Positions 25,607 to 33,127 of a DNA stretch of 64,000 nucleotides are shown piece by piece. Position 1 is the first letter of the stretch. Each line of letters opens with the position of its first letter. The stretch is from VRUE01 sp963714155 (GTDB taxonomy: Bacteria > Actinomycetota > Thermoleophilia > Solirubrobacterales > 70-9): positions 62,001 through 126,000 of the forward strand of contig OY970236.1 of NCBI GenBank assembly GCA_963714155.1, read 5' to 3'. Below the pieces are notes generated by a model, which was given only the letters and a program-made list of their open reading frames with translations, did not search any database and was not told the origin of the DNA. A program made the translations under genes and the position numbers.

Positions 25607-26805
25607 CCCGTGAACTGGGAAGGGCCGCGGCGCGGCTGCAGCAGGGCCGCCGCACAGGCGCGATAGGGGAGCGTCATGGTCTTCGCCTGGGTGGCGTCCG
25701 TGAACGTGATACGAACGCTGACCTGGTGCGCGCCGGGAGTGGCTCGTACCGACATCGCAAATGGCGAGTTGGTGCGGCTACCGATCGATTTGCCGTCAAG
25801 GCTGAAGACGACCCGCTGGATCATCTTGCCGTTGACGGTGGCGCGGAATCCCTCGGTGCAGGCCTCACGCGGCGCAGATCGCACCGTCGCCCTGCCGTTC
25901 CGAGATGGCTTGGAACCCTTCGCCCCGCGACCGGAGGCAAGCCGGGAGCCGTTGCCTGGCGTTGCTGCCGGACCAGTGGTTCCGGGCGTGGCTGGCGACA
26001 CGGTTCCCGGACCACCCGGCGTTTCGCCGGAGGGCGGGTTGGTCGGACCACCCGGCGTTTCATCGTCGGGCGGGTTGGTCGGCCCGGTCGCGCACAGCGG
26101 CCGGGTCAGGGTGTTTTCGATCAGGCTGACCTGGCCGTTGCGGGCCAGCATCCTCCCCACCACCGTTGCATTGCTGTTGAGCGAGATCGAGGTCAGCGCC
26201 ATCAGGGTTCCCTGGAAGGAAGTGGTGGTGCCGAGCACGGCGGAGCTGCCGACCTGCCAGTAGACGTTGCACGGCGAAGCACCGTTGACGAGCACGACCG
26301 AGCTGGCCGATTCGGTGGTCAGTTGGGAGCCGATCTGGAAGACGAATTCGGCGTTGGGATCGCCTTCGGCGTCGAGGGTCAGGGCTCCGGTCATCAGGGC
26401 CGCCGCGTTGTAGCGATAGGTGCCCGGAGAGAGTTTCAATCCGCCCAGGTCTTCGCCGGAGAGGTCATTCGCCGGCAGCACCGACTGCCCCGCCGCCGCG
26501 TCGTAGGCGGTGGTGAGATCGAGCTGCGCCTGGGCGGCGACTTCGGTGGTTGCGTGCGTGGAGCCGTTGATGACGGCTGGCGGGCCGAAGCCTTCGAGTT
26601 CGGTGCCCGGTGAGATGCCGAGGTTGCCGTTGAGCACCGACGGCCCGACGTTGGTGACCTTGGCGCCGCCGAGGACCACAAAGGGGCCAGCGGTGCCGAG
26701 GCCCACGGGCGCGGCCTGGGCCGCGGCGGGCAGCGCGAAGACGGCGAGTATCGCGAGGGCGATGCCGGCAAGCCGGGTGCGCCTGAGATCGAATCGGTTG
26801 GACAT
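25603..26805 (-). CDS. Ice-binding-like (DUF3494) surface protein
   Basis: The 400-residue protein has a signal peptide (about 12-31). A DUF3494 ice-binding-like beta-solenoid covers about 34-235 (AGPFVVLGGAKVTNVGPSVL, GNLGISPGTELEGF, and LMALTSISLNSNATVVGRML). A Pro-rich linker with repeated GGPTNPP units (about 243-275) follows, then a C-terminal Ig-like domain (VVFSLDGKSIGSRTNSPFAM). The DUF3494 fold includes true ice-binding proteins but also adhesins of non-polar bacteria, so ice binding is not proven. GGAGG lies 6 nt before ATG 26805. First gene of the surface operon, preceded by a riboswitch candidate. Confidence 0.88.
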   Translation of the reverse strand: MSNRFDLRRTRLAGIALAILAVFALPAAAQAAPVGLGTAGPFVVLGGAKVTNVGPSVLNGNLGISPGTELEGFGPPAVINGSTHATTEVAAQAQLDLTTAYDAAAGQSVLPANDLSGEDLGGLKLSPGTYRYNAAALMTGALTLDAEGDPNAEFVFQIGSQLTTESASSVVLVNGASPCNVYWQVGSSAVLGTTTSFQGTLMALTSISLNSNATVVGRMLARNGQVSLIENTLTRPLCATGPTNPPDDETPGGPTNPPSGETPGGPGTVSPATPGTTGPAATPGNGSRLASGRGAKGSKPSRNGRATVRSAPREACTEGFRATVNGKMIQRVVFSLDGKSIGSRTNSPFAMSVRATPGAHQVSVRITFTDATQAKTMTLPYRACAAALLQPRRGPSQFTG

Positions 26806-26853
26806 GGATGTCCTCCCTGTATGTCGAGCAGTCCTGACGACGGTCCTGATCCC

Positions 26854-26879
26854 AGCCGCTTCCCGCCTCGGGGGCGGCT
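26854..26879 (-). promoter_or_regulatory. Candidate riboswitch expression-platform hairpin
   Basis: Between the aptamer candidate and the ribosome site, AGCCGC/GCGGCT and the partly overlapping CCGCC/GGCGG can form competing GC stems. There is no U-run, so a terminator/antiterminator switch is only a suggestion. Confidence 0.45.
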
Positions 26880-26889
26880 CGGGTCATGA

Positions 26890-26968
26890 GGTCTTCGGTA
26901 GCCCGGCTCGCTCCGGCGGAGCTCCGTGGCTTTGCGGATTTCGTCTCGCGACGAGGGTGCCTGTGTCG
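26890..26968 (-). ncRNA. Likely cyclic-di-GMP-I (GEMM-I) riboswitch aptamer
   Basis: Read on the minus strand, the 5' leader of the ice-binding operon contains, in order: CACAGGCACCC; a hairpin TCGTC-GCGA-GACGA with a GNRA tetraloop; CCGCAAAGCCACGG; a short hairpin GCTCC-GCC-GGAGC; and AGCCGGGCTACCGAAG. This follows the GEMM-I order: ACAGGGCAAACC, GNRA-capped hairpin, ACGCAAAGCC, variable P3, then GCGGGGUUACCG. The first box is shortened compared with the consensus, which lowers certainty. Binding c-di-GMP would change expression of the surface operon starting at 26805. The rest of 26806-27191 holds no gene. Confidence 0.65.
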
Positions 26969-27191
26969 AAAGGGATTTGCCCTGGTGTCCTGGTCCATCG
27001 CCCACCGGTTGGGGCGGCTTGAGCATTCGCTGGCGCAACTCGACGTTCGTTGTCAGGAGTTGCCCAAGCTGTCCGCGTTGGCATAAGCGGCGGCGAACTT
27101 GAGCCCCCAAGGCCTCTCTAGACGAATCTATGAGCGGGGACATTCGAACATCTGTGTTCCACTGACTCATGGACTTCGCGGGAATCACTCG

Positions 27192-27617
27192 ATGATCGTC
27201 GCCAGCGCGATCGCCAGCGCAGCCCTTTCGCTTGCCGCCCCCGCGCCTGCCACCCTGCCTGGCGACCTTGACGCTGCGGCTGCCTACTGGCAGCAGAGCG
27301 CGCCGGCGCGCTGCTCGACCGAGGCCGTCGGCTACGGCAAGCTGCCAAACCGCATGCTCGGCCAGGCGACGATCCCGGACCCGGTGGAAAGTGGACCGTG
27401 TGAAATGACGATCGAACTCGGCCTCTCGAAGCGACTCCGCTGCATGACCGTGGTTCACGAGTACGGGCACTGGCTCGGGCTGGAGCACTCAAAGAACCGG
27501 CTCAGCCCGATGTACCCGGTCATCGACAAGGGCGCGATCGTCCCTGAGTGCGGACGGACCGCTCAGGCCGCCGCTAGGGACAGTGGCCGGAGTTCGCGCA
27601 GGACACCGGCGCAGTAG
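27192..27617 (+). CDS. Small secreted zinc metalloprotease-like protein
   Basis: The 141-residue protein starts at ATG 27192 with a signal peptide (MIVASAIASAALSLAAPAPA). It contains the extended zinc motif HEYGHWLGLEH (HExxHxxGxxH, about 89-99) followed by a Met in LSPMYP that fits the met-turn. This is the signature of metzincin/matrixin proteases, but the domain is much smaller than usual, so it may be a minimal protease or a remnant. Divergent from the ice-binding operon; its 3' end overlaps the PHP gene by 55 nt. Processing of surface proteins is a possible role (inference). Confidence 0.7.
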   Translation: MIVASAIASAALSLAAPAPATLPGDLDAAAAYWQQSAPARCSTEAVGYGKLPNRMLGQATIPDPVESGPCEMTIELGLSKRLRCMTVVHEYGHWLGLEHSKNRLSPMYPVIDKGAIVPECGRTAQAAARDSGRSSRRTPAQ

Positions 27618-28291
27618 TCGTAGCGGCCAACTGTCTCGCTGTCATGGCTACCGCTGCCCACTAACAGCGGAATACCACGCCGCAGAAACGGCCTCAGGGT
27701 CCGCACCGCCGGACACCTCCAATGCTCATCGACCACGACCCGGGCGCCGGACTCGGCCGCCGCAGTCGCAAGCGAGTCGATCAGGTCCAGAGGCACGTCT
27801 CGCTCGTCGAGCCCAAGCCCCGGAAGGACGCTGAACAAGTGGGCTATGACGAGGTGCTCGCGGTGGTGGACCGCGGCGACCGTCGCGCTGACTATCCATC
27901 GGAGCACCATCTGCGGATCGAGCTCCCCCGCTTCGATTCGTTCACGCGTGGAGCGAGGATTCATCGGTCCGTCGGGCGACGGCGCCTGACGACTTGCCGC
28001 GTACACCGCGTCGATCCCCTCCAGCTCGGCGGGAAGGTCGAGGCAGCCGTAGATATCGAGGATCTTGGCCTCGACCGCACAACGCAAGACGATCGGGGTC
28101 CGCTGCCTGCTGTCTCTGATCGCTGCGACGTAGGCGGGGATCCACTTGGTGTCGCCCCGAACCTGCTCGACACAAGCGAGTTCCGTCAAGCCGATCCGCT
28201 CGGCCTCGGCGACGTTCTCCTCGATCGTGTTCGCGCCGCCAGAGAAAGTCGAGTGGACGTGCATGTCGTGGGTCAAGGCCGGCTCAGTCAT
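27563..28291 (-). CDS. PHP-domain metal-dependent hydrolase
   Basis: The protein has 242 residues from ATG 28291 (ATG 28306 is an alternative). The first PHP motif THDMHVHSTFS lies at about 7-17 and GLTELACVEQ near 34. EAKILDIYG (about 92) and HLVIAHLF (about 150) supply further metal ligands, and GSGSHDSETVG is the C-terminal motif (about 217). PHP enzymes are mostly phosphoesterases such as histidinol phosphatase or nucleases; the substrate is unknown. Its start overlaps the end of the ATP-grasp-like gene by 8 nt, so the two are translated together. Confidence 0.82.
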   Translation of the reverse strand: MTEPALTHDMHVHSTFSGGANTIEENVAEAERIGLTELACVEQVRGDTKWIPAYVAAIRDSRQRTPIVLRCAVEAKILDIYGCLDLPAELEGIDAVYAASRQAPSPDGPMNPRSTRERIEAGELDPQMVLRWIVSATVAAVHHREHLVIAHLFSVLPGLGLDERDVPLDLIDSLATAAAESGARVVVDEHWRCPAVRTLRPFLRRGIPLLVGSGSHDSETVGRYDYCAGVLRELRPLSLAAA

Positions 28292-28769
28292 CGGCGAGAA
28301 CGCCATCGGAGAAATACGGGCCGACCTCGAGCAGGACGGGCTCCCCGTCCGAGGCCTCCTTCAGGTGAATGTTTGCCAAGGAGGTGAGTCCGATCCGCTC
28401 CGACGGGAGAACGATCCTCGTGCCGATCTCGGCGAAGAAGAACCGCGCACTGGCAAGCAACAACAGCTCGCAATCCAAAACCGGGACCAGGACGTCGATT
28501 CGATGACGCTCGCAGAGTTCGTAAAGCAACTCGGTGTAGGAGTCTTCGTATCCCTTGGCGACCGGCAGCCGTCGGTCCTCGTCAACCAGGTTGAGACCCG
28601 GCGCGTTGGGATCGATGTCGGCCGAGAAGATGTCGAGAGCCTCACCGTCAAGCGCCTCTATCGCCGCAACACCGGATCGCCCCCCAGCCCCGGCGACGAG
28701 TACGCGTGGGGACGTTGATGCTTTCTGAGGGCTCGGCGCCTCGGTGAGACCGAGCTGGTCAACTTTCAT
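28284..28769 (-). CDS. Truncated ATP-grasp (CarB-like) protein
   Basis: The first ~125 residues match the pre-ATP-grasp domain of CarB-like ligases (RVLVAGAGGRSGVAAIEALD, FSADIDPNAPGLNLVDEDRR, IDVLVPVLDCELLLLA, TRIVLPS). The whole nucleotide-binding ATP-grasp core is absent. The protein goes directly to EPVLLEVGPYFSDG, which resembles the terminal LLEiNpRfsgg motif of the family with Asn and Arg replaced. It therefore looks like an in-frame internal deletion of a ~300-residue enzyme and is probably not a ligase. The gene is intact as a frame and coupled to PHP. Confidence 0.65.
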   Translation of the reverse strand: MKVDQLGLTEAPSPQKASTSPRVLVAGAGGRSGVAAIEALDGEALDIFSADIDPNAPGLNLVDEDRRLPVAKGYEDSYTELLYELCERHRIDVLVPVLDCELLLLASARFFFAEIGTRIVLPSERIGLTSLANIHLKEASDGEPVLLEVGPYFSDGVLADD

Positions 28770-28800
28770 CTCATCCCACTATTCGGGTACCGAGTGAGCG

Positions 28801-28841
28801 GCACAATCCCCCGGACAGACGAGGTGCGGCGAATATCCCCC
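28801..28841 (-). promoter_or_regulatory. 41-bp element, copy upstream of ATP-grasp/PHP genes
   Basis: Read on the minus strand it begins GGGGGATATTCGCCGC and ends GGGGGATTGTGC, 31 nt before the ATG at 28769. It matches the element at 29704-29744 at 36 of 41 positions. The two copies face outward from the PAS-LuxR gene between them. It may be an operator or promoter element for that regulator. Confidence 0.65.
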
Positions 28842-28887
28842 GGAAGGACTAAGCGTTATTACGTGCTCGCCGCGTGCCCAGCGGCCG

Positions 28888-29574
28888 CTATACCTCCCAG
28901 GTGATCTGCCCGGTGACCAATGCGATCGCTACGGCATGCGCGCGAGTGTGTGCTCCGAGCTTGGCCAAAGCGTTGTGAACATGAGACTTGACCGTCTCCG
29001 GGGAGAGGAATAGGTGCCCCGCGATGTCGCCGCTCTGCAGCCCGGAGGCAACCAACGTCATCACCTCCCGCTCGCGCTCCGTGAGTTGCACCCGGCCCGC
29101 TCCCTCAACCATGACTGGTGCCCACGGCGCCTCCCGGGCCATGGCACTCTTCGTCCGCTCGGTGGAATCCTCGTCAGGTGGGATGAAGACGGAGAGGTGG
29201 CGAGCAGGCAGCACGTTGGCCGTCGCACTGAACTCGACGGGAACCGGCCCGCGGTCCGGAACGTAGAGCTGATACCACCCCTCCGCGCCCCCGCTCGCCA
29301 AGAACGCTCCCCACTGATCCTCGAGCCTCTTGCGCTCACCAGGAGAGGTGAACTCGTCCATCGTGCGCCAGGGGATCTCCTCCCAGGCGACCCCCAATAG
29401 ATCGCACGCAGCAGCGTTCCCGGTTACCCAGCGTCGCTGGTCATCGGCGATCAGCATGGGGTGCCGTGAGCGCTCGAGTGCCGTTCGCAGGCGCATCGTT
29501 GCCTGCGAATCAGACTCGCCATCCGGAAAACCCTGCGCGTTGCCTCCGTTGCCGGGTGGATCAATAGAAGCCAC
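28888..29574 (-). CDS. PAS-LuxR transcriptional regulator
   Basis: The 228-residue protein starts at GTG 29574. It has a PAS-like sensor (about 27-135: ALERSRHPMLIADDQRRWVT, GNAAACDLLGV). A LuxR-type helix-turn-helix follows at about 162-222 (LTEREREVMTLVASGLQSGD, SPETVKSHVHNALAKLGAHT). There is no receiver domain, so the PAS part would bind the signal directly. The flanking 41-bp repeats upstream of both neighbouring transcription units make it a candidate local regulator of ATP-grasp/PHP and STAS/HD-GYP (inference). Confidence 0.87.
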   Translation of the reverse strand: MASIDPPGNGGNAQGFPDGESDSQATMRLRTALERSRHPMLIADDQRRWVTGNAAACDLLGVAWEEIPWRTMDEFTSPGERKRLEDQWGAFLASGGAEGWYQLYVPDRGPVPVEFSATANVLPARHLSVFIPPDEDSTERTKSAMAREAPWAPVMVEGAGRVQLTEREREVMTLVASGLQSGDIAGHLFLSPETVKSHVHNALAKLGAHTRAHAVAIALVTGQITWEV

Positions 29575-29703
29575 CGCGAACTCCCTTGGCCAAAGATCGA
29601 CACATGCTGACTACTCGTTCCGTTTTGAAAGATAAGGGACGAGTCCCCAGCGATGCAAGGAAATTGGGCCAAATGTCGCCCTTTTTGCGCGTCTAGCCCC
29701 TTT

Positions 29704-29744
29704 GGGGGATATTCGCCGCGCCTCATATATCTGGGGGATTGTGC
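29704..29744 (+). promoter_or_regulatory. 41-bp element, copy upstream of STAS/HD-GYP genes
   Basis: Second copy of the repeated element (GGGGGATATTCGCCGC, 13 variable bases, GGGGGATTGTGC) in the opposite orientation to the one at 28801. The two GGGGGAT boxes start 29 bp apart. It lies in the 323-bp divergent region 29575-29897, about 150 bp upstream of the STAS gene and 130 bp from the PAS-LuxR start. Confidence 0.65.
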
Positions 29745-29833
29745 TTGTCGAACAAAGCCACAAGAGTGAGGCCTGGCAGCTAGTCGGAGATTCATCACGC
29801 CAACCGCTGCCGACTCGTGAATTGCCATCGGGT

Positions 29834-29865
29834 CCCCTAGGTCTTTCCCCTGCCGGACCTAGGGG
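29834..29865. repeat. 10-bp perfect hairpin before the STAS gene
   Basis: CCCCTAGGTC (29834-29843) and GACCTAGGGG (29856-29865) pair perfectly around a 12-nt loop. No U-run follows. It falls in the probable leader of the STAS/HD-GYP transcript and may act as a leader structure or protein-binding site. Confidence 0.55.
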
Positions 29866-29897
29866 GCCACAAAGAAGGGCAGACCGTTTTCCCTCCT

Positions 29898-30215
29898 CTG
29901 TTTGAAATCAGAACCGCCAAGGAAGATGGCTCCTATCTCATATGCGTCGGGGGTGAGCTTGATCTATCCGACTGCCCTCGCCTCGAGCGCACACTGCAAG
30001 ATGCCGAGGCAAGCCCCGCTGCACGGATCTTGCTCGACCTTGACGGGCTGGTGTTCATCGATGCGGCAGGACTCAACGTCCTCGTCGCGGCCTGGAACCG
30101 CTCAGCGGCCGATGGGAACCGCCTGCGGGTAACCCGTGCTGGAGGAAGCGTGGCAAACACGCTTCACCTAACGGCCCTCGACACGGTTCTGCCGTTTGTC
30201 GGCGAGACTCCTTAG
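29898..30215 (+). CDS. STAS-domain protein (anti-sigma antagonist-like)
   Basis: A frame of about 105 residues gives a full STAS domain: FEIRTAKEDGSYLICVGGEL, then PRLERTLQDAEASPAARILL, VFIDAAGLNVLVAAWNRSAA and LDTVLPFVGETP. No ATG, GTG or TTG lies before the domain; CTG at 29898 is my best start and the first standard codon (TTG 30030) would cut off half the fold. The usual phospho-acceptor DSSGL/DSAGL reads DAAGL, so phosphorylation-based switching seems lost. It ends 9 nt before the HD-GYP gene, suggesting a shared role. Confidence 0.7.
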   Translation: MFEIRTAKEDGSYLICVGGELDLSDCPRLERTLQDAEASPAARILLDLDGLVFIDAAGLNVLVAAWNRSAADGNRLRVTRAGGSVANTLHLTALDTVLPFVGETP

Positions 30216-30224
30216 AGGCGGTCG

Positions 30225-31676
30225 ATGACAACTAGCCCGAACGGATCGAGGTCTCCCCAGGCGGGCAATGCCCAGGCTGGGCTGGCACGCATCCTGATCA
30301 CTGACGACCAGCCCGAGATGTTGCGATTGGTCGATCGCGCCTTGGGGGATCAGTACCGGTGCGAATTCGCAGGCAGCATTGCCCAGGCGCACAAGAAGCT
30401 CTCTGCCACCGATTTTCAGCTCGCCCTATGCGACCTTCAGATGCTCGACGGGTCGGGCCTGGCCCTGGCCGAAGAAATCACCGAAGAACATCCCGAGACT
30501 GCTGTGGTCCTGGTCACCGGAAAAGACGATCCGGAGATCGCGCGACATGCCTTCGGTCTTGGTGGCCACGGTGTCCACGGCTACTTGGTCAAGCCGTTTT
30601 GGCCGGGCCAGCTGTTGATCACAGTGATGAACGCGCTGCGACGGCGCGAGCTCGAAAACTTCGAGAGTGCACACCGGCTCAACCTCGAAGAGCGACGCCA
30701 GACGATCATCGACATGGCGCCGATGCCCGTCTATGTCAAGGACGAGGACTTTCGCTACGTCTTCGCAAACGCGCAAGCAGACGACCTGGCGGGTCAGGCG
30801 AGGGGCCGGCTGCTCGGTCAGACCGACGAGGCGATCATGAGCCCCAAGGCCCTGGCGCGCACCCGCGCCGCCGATCAGCAGATCCTCGGGGAAGGCACGA
30901 CGCATAGGGCGGAAGAAACGCTTGAGATCGGAGGGACCGAGCGAACCTTCCAGACCGTCAAGTTTCCCCTCTTCGACGAGGGGGGAAAGGCCACCGCAGT
31001 CTGTGGCATCTCCACCGACGTCACCGCCCAGAAGGAGGCGATACAGCTTCGCGATGAGCTGACAACCGCCCAGCGGCAAGCAATCGAGGAGCTGCAGTCC
31101 TCCCGCCTGGAGACGGTGGACCGACTTGCAAGAGCGATCGAGTTCCACGATTCCTCCACCGGCGAGCACGTCACCCGGATGGCAGTGATCGCTGCCTTCT
31201 TGGGAGGCAAGTTGAAACTCGACGCCGAGCAGGTACAGCTGCTGCGCGAGGCGGCCCCGATGCACGACGTGGGAAAGATCGGCACCTCCGAAGCGATCCT
31301 CCGCAAACCCGGCCCCTTGACCGCCGAGGAGCGCAAAGAGATGGAGCGCCACACCGTGGTCGGCCACGAGATACTCAACGACTCCAAGAGCGAGCTACTG
31401 CAGATCGCTGCCACGATCGCCCTCACGCATCACGAGCGCTACGACGGGACTGGGTATCCGCAGGGCCTGGCCGGTGAGGAGATCCCGCTCGAGGGGCGGA
31501 TCAGTGCCGTCGCGGATGTCTTCGACGCCCTGCTGAGCGACCGCTGCTATCGACCAGCCCTGCCGGTACCCGACGCAGTCAAGGTCATCGAGGACGGCAG
31601 GGGAACCCACTTCGATCCCCAGATCGCGGATCGCTTGATCGAGGGTCTGGGCGAAGTGCTTTCTCTTCGAGCCTAA
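30225..31676 (+). CDS. Response regulator with PAS and HD-GYP c-di-GMP phosphodiesterase
   Basis: The 483-residue protein has a receiver domain at about 22-140 (ILITDDQPEMLRLVDRAL; phospho-Asp in LCDLQMLDGSG; Lys in YLVKPF). A PAS domain follows at about 160-275 (MAPMPVYVKDEDFRYVFANA), then an HD-GYP domain at about 300-480. The HD-GYP domain carries the catalytic HD in PMHDVGKIG, HHERYDGTGYPQG, and a proper LSDRCYRPALP segment. All metal ligands and the GYP motif are present, so it should hydrolyse c-di-GMP. No sensor kinase is seen nearby. Preceded by STAS (9 nt) and convergent with the GT2 gene (4-nt overlap). Confidence 0.92.
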   Translation: MTTSPNGSRSPQAGNAQAGLARILITDDQPEMLRLVDRALGDQYRCEFAGSIAQAHKKLSATDFQLALCDLQMLDGSGLALAEEITEEHPETAVVLVTGKDDPEIARHAFGLGGHGVHGYLVKPFWPGQLLITVMNALRRRELENFESAHRLNLEERRQTIIDMAPMPVYVKDEDFRYVFANAQADDLAGQARGRLLGQTDEAIMSPKALARTRAADQQILGEGTTHRAEETLEIGGTERTFQTVKFPLFDEGGKATAVCGISTDVTAQKEAIQLRDELTTAQRQAIEELQSSRLETVDRLARAIEFHDSSTGEHVTRMAVIAAFLGGKLKLDAEQVQLLREAAPMHDVGKIGTSEAILRKPGPLTAEERKEMERHTVVGHEILNDSKSELLQIAATIALTHHERYDGTGYPQGLAGEEIPLEGRISAVADVFDALLSDRCYRPALPVPDAVKVIEDGRGTHFDPQIADRLIEGLGEVLSLRA

Positions 31677-33127
31677 GGGCTGGGATCGACCGCTCCATCA
31701 GCGCCGACCCCGCCGGGCAGCAACGGACCAAACCCCTTGCGCGTCATCTCTCCCCAGTGCTGCTTGCGGCGCGCCAGTGTGTACCAGGAGCGCATGCGCA
31801 CCACCGCGAGCAGCTGGCGGTAGCCGACGTTCTCGGCGACCGCGCAGAGGGTGAGGCGAATCAGGTCGCTCCAGCCCGGGTAGCGACGGAAGGCGCGCTC
31901 CTCCATCAGGATCACGAGAAAGCTGAGCACGAGACTGTAGGTCAGTGAAACGGCAAAGAAGGCCAGCGCGAACGGGAGCGAGACGATCCCAAGGGCCAGC
32001 GAGAGCACGAACAGGGTGTAGCCAAGGCACTCGATAGTGGGCCCGAGCAACTCGAAGACGATGAAGTACGGCATCGCGACGCAGCCAATTCGCCCGTAGC
32101 GCGGCCGCATCAGCATCTTGCGGTGACGAACGATCATCTCGATCAGGCCGCGCTGCCAGCGGTCGCGCTGGCGCACCAGCGTGCCGAGGTCCTCCGGGCA
32201 CTCGGTCCAGCAGATCGGGTCGGGGAAGAAGGTGATCCGGCAAGGCTTGCCGTGCTCGCGCCGATGGCGATGCAGCCGCAGCACCAGCTCGGCGTCCTCG
32301 CCTACGGTGGTCGGGTCGTAGCCGCCGACCTCGACGCAGACGTCGCGGCGGAAGAGGCCGAACGCGCCCGAGATGATCAGCAGCATGCCGCTCTTCGACC
32401 AGCCGATGCGGCCGCCGAGGAAGGCCCGCAGGTACTCGATGATCTGCAGGTTGGCGAGCAGGTTCCGCGGCGTGCGCACCCTGGCAATGCGACCGTCCTC
32501 GAACTCCGATCCGTTGACGATGCGCACGATCCCGCCGACCGCGACGGTCTCCGGCTCCGCCTGGAACTCCCAGACGAGGCGCGAGAGCGCGTCGGCGTCG
32601 AGCATGGTGTCGGCGTCGATCGCGCAGAAGAGCGGGTAGACCGCGTGGTTGATGCCGGCGTTCAGCGCGTCGGCCTTGCCGCCGTTGACCTTGTCGATGA
32701 CGACGACGTGCGGCTCTAGCGGGCTCGTGTACACACCGCGGACCAGCTGGGTCGGGATGTTGGAGCGCGGGACGCGGCCGACCTTGACCAAGCCGAAGGC
32801 ATCGGTGAGCGCCGCCAACGTCTCGTCGGTCGAGCCGTCGTTGATCACGACGATCTCGAACTCGACGAACTGCGAGGTGAGCAGCGAGCGCAGCGAGGCG
32901 ACGATCGACGGCGCCTCGTTGTAGGCCGGTACCAGGATCGATACGGGCATGCTCATCTCCGACTCGGCGACAGCGCGGTAGTCGCGCATCGGCCGCCGCT
33001 CGACGTAGTCCTCGATCGCCCGCCAGCCGACCACTGCGAGCACGGTGAAGGTCAGCTGCAGGACGACGAAGTAGCCGAGCGTGAAGACGTTGAAGCCGTG
33101 CAGGATCTGTTCGAGCAGGCCGGTCAT
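31673..33127 (-). CDS. Membrane GT2 glycosyltransferase, polysaccharide synthase-like
   Basis: This 484-residue protein resembles NodC/hyaluronan/cellulose-synthase-type GT2 enzymes. It has an N-terminal TM helix, then SILVPAYNEAPSIVASLRSL, DGSTDETL, the DxD motif in AIDADTMLD (about 175), GEDAELVLR (about 276) and the processive-synthase motif QRDRWQRG (about 320). A C-terminal bundle of about four TM helices follows. It probably makes and extrudes a beta-linked polysaccharide; the sugar is unknown. No PilZ domain is present. Its start overlaps the HEAT gene's stop (ATGA). Confidence 0.88.
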   Translation of the reverse strand: MTGLLEQILHGFNVFTLGYFVVLQLTFTVLAVVGWRAIEDYVERRPMRDYRAVAESEMSMPVSILVPAYNEAPSIVASLRSLLTSQFVEFEIVVINDGSTDETLAALTDAFGLVKVGRVPRSNIPTQLVRGVYTSPLEPHVVVIDKVNGGKADALNAGINHAVYPLFCAIDADTMLDADALSRLVWEFQAEPETVAVGGIVRIVNGSEFEDGRIARVRTPRNLLANLQIIEYLRAFLGGRIGWSKSGMLLIISGAFGLFRRDVCVEVGGYDPTTVGEDAELVLRLHRHRREHGKPCRITFFPDPICWTECPEDLGTLVRQRDRWQRGLIEMIVRHRKMLMRPRYGRIGCVAMPYFIVFELLGPTIECLGYTLFVLSLALGIVSLPFALAFFAVSLTYSLVLSFLVILMEERAFRRYPGWSDLIRLTLCAVAENVGYRQLLAVVRMRSWYTLARRKQHWGEMTRKGFGPLLPGGVGADGAVDPSP

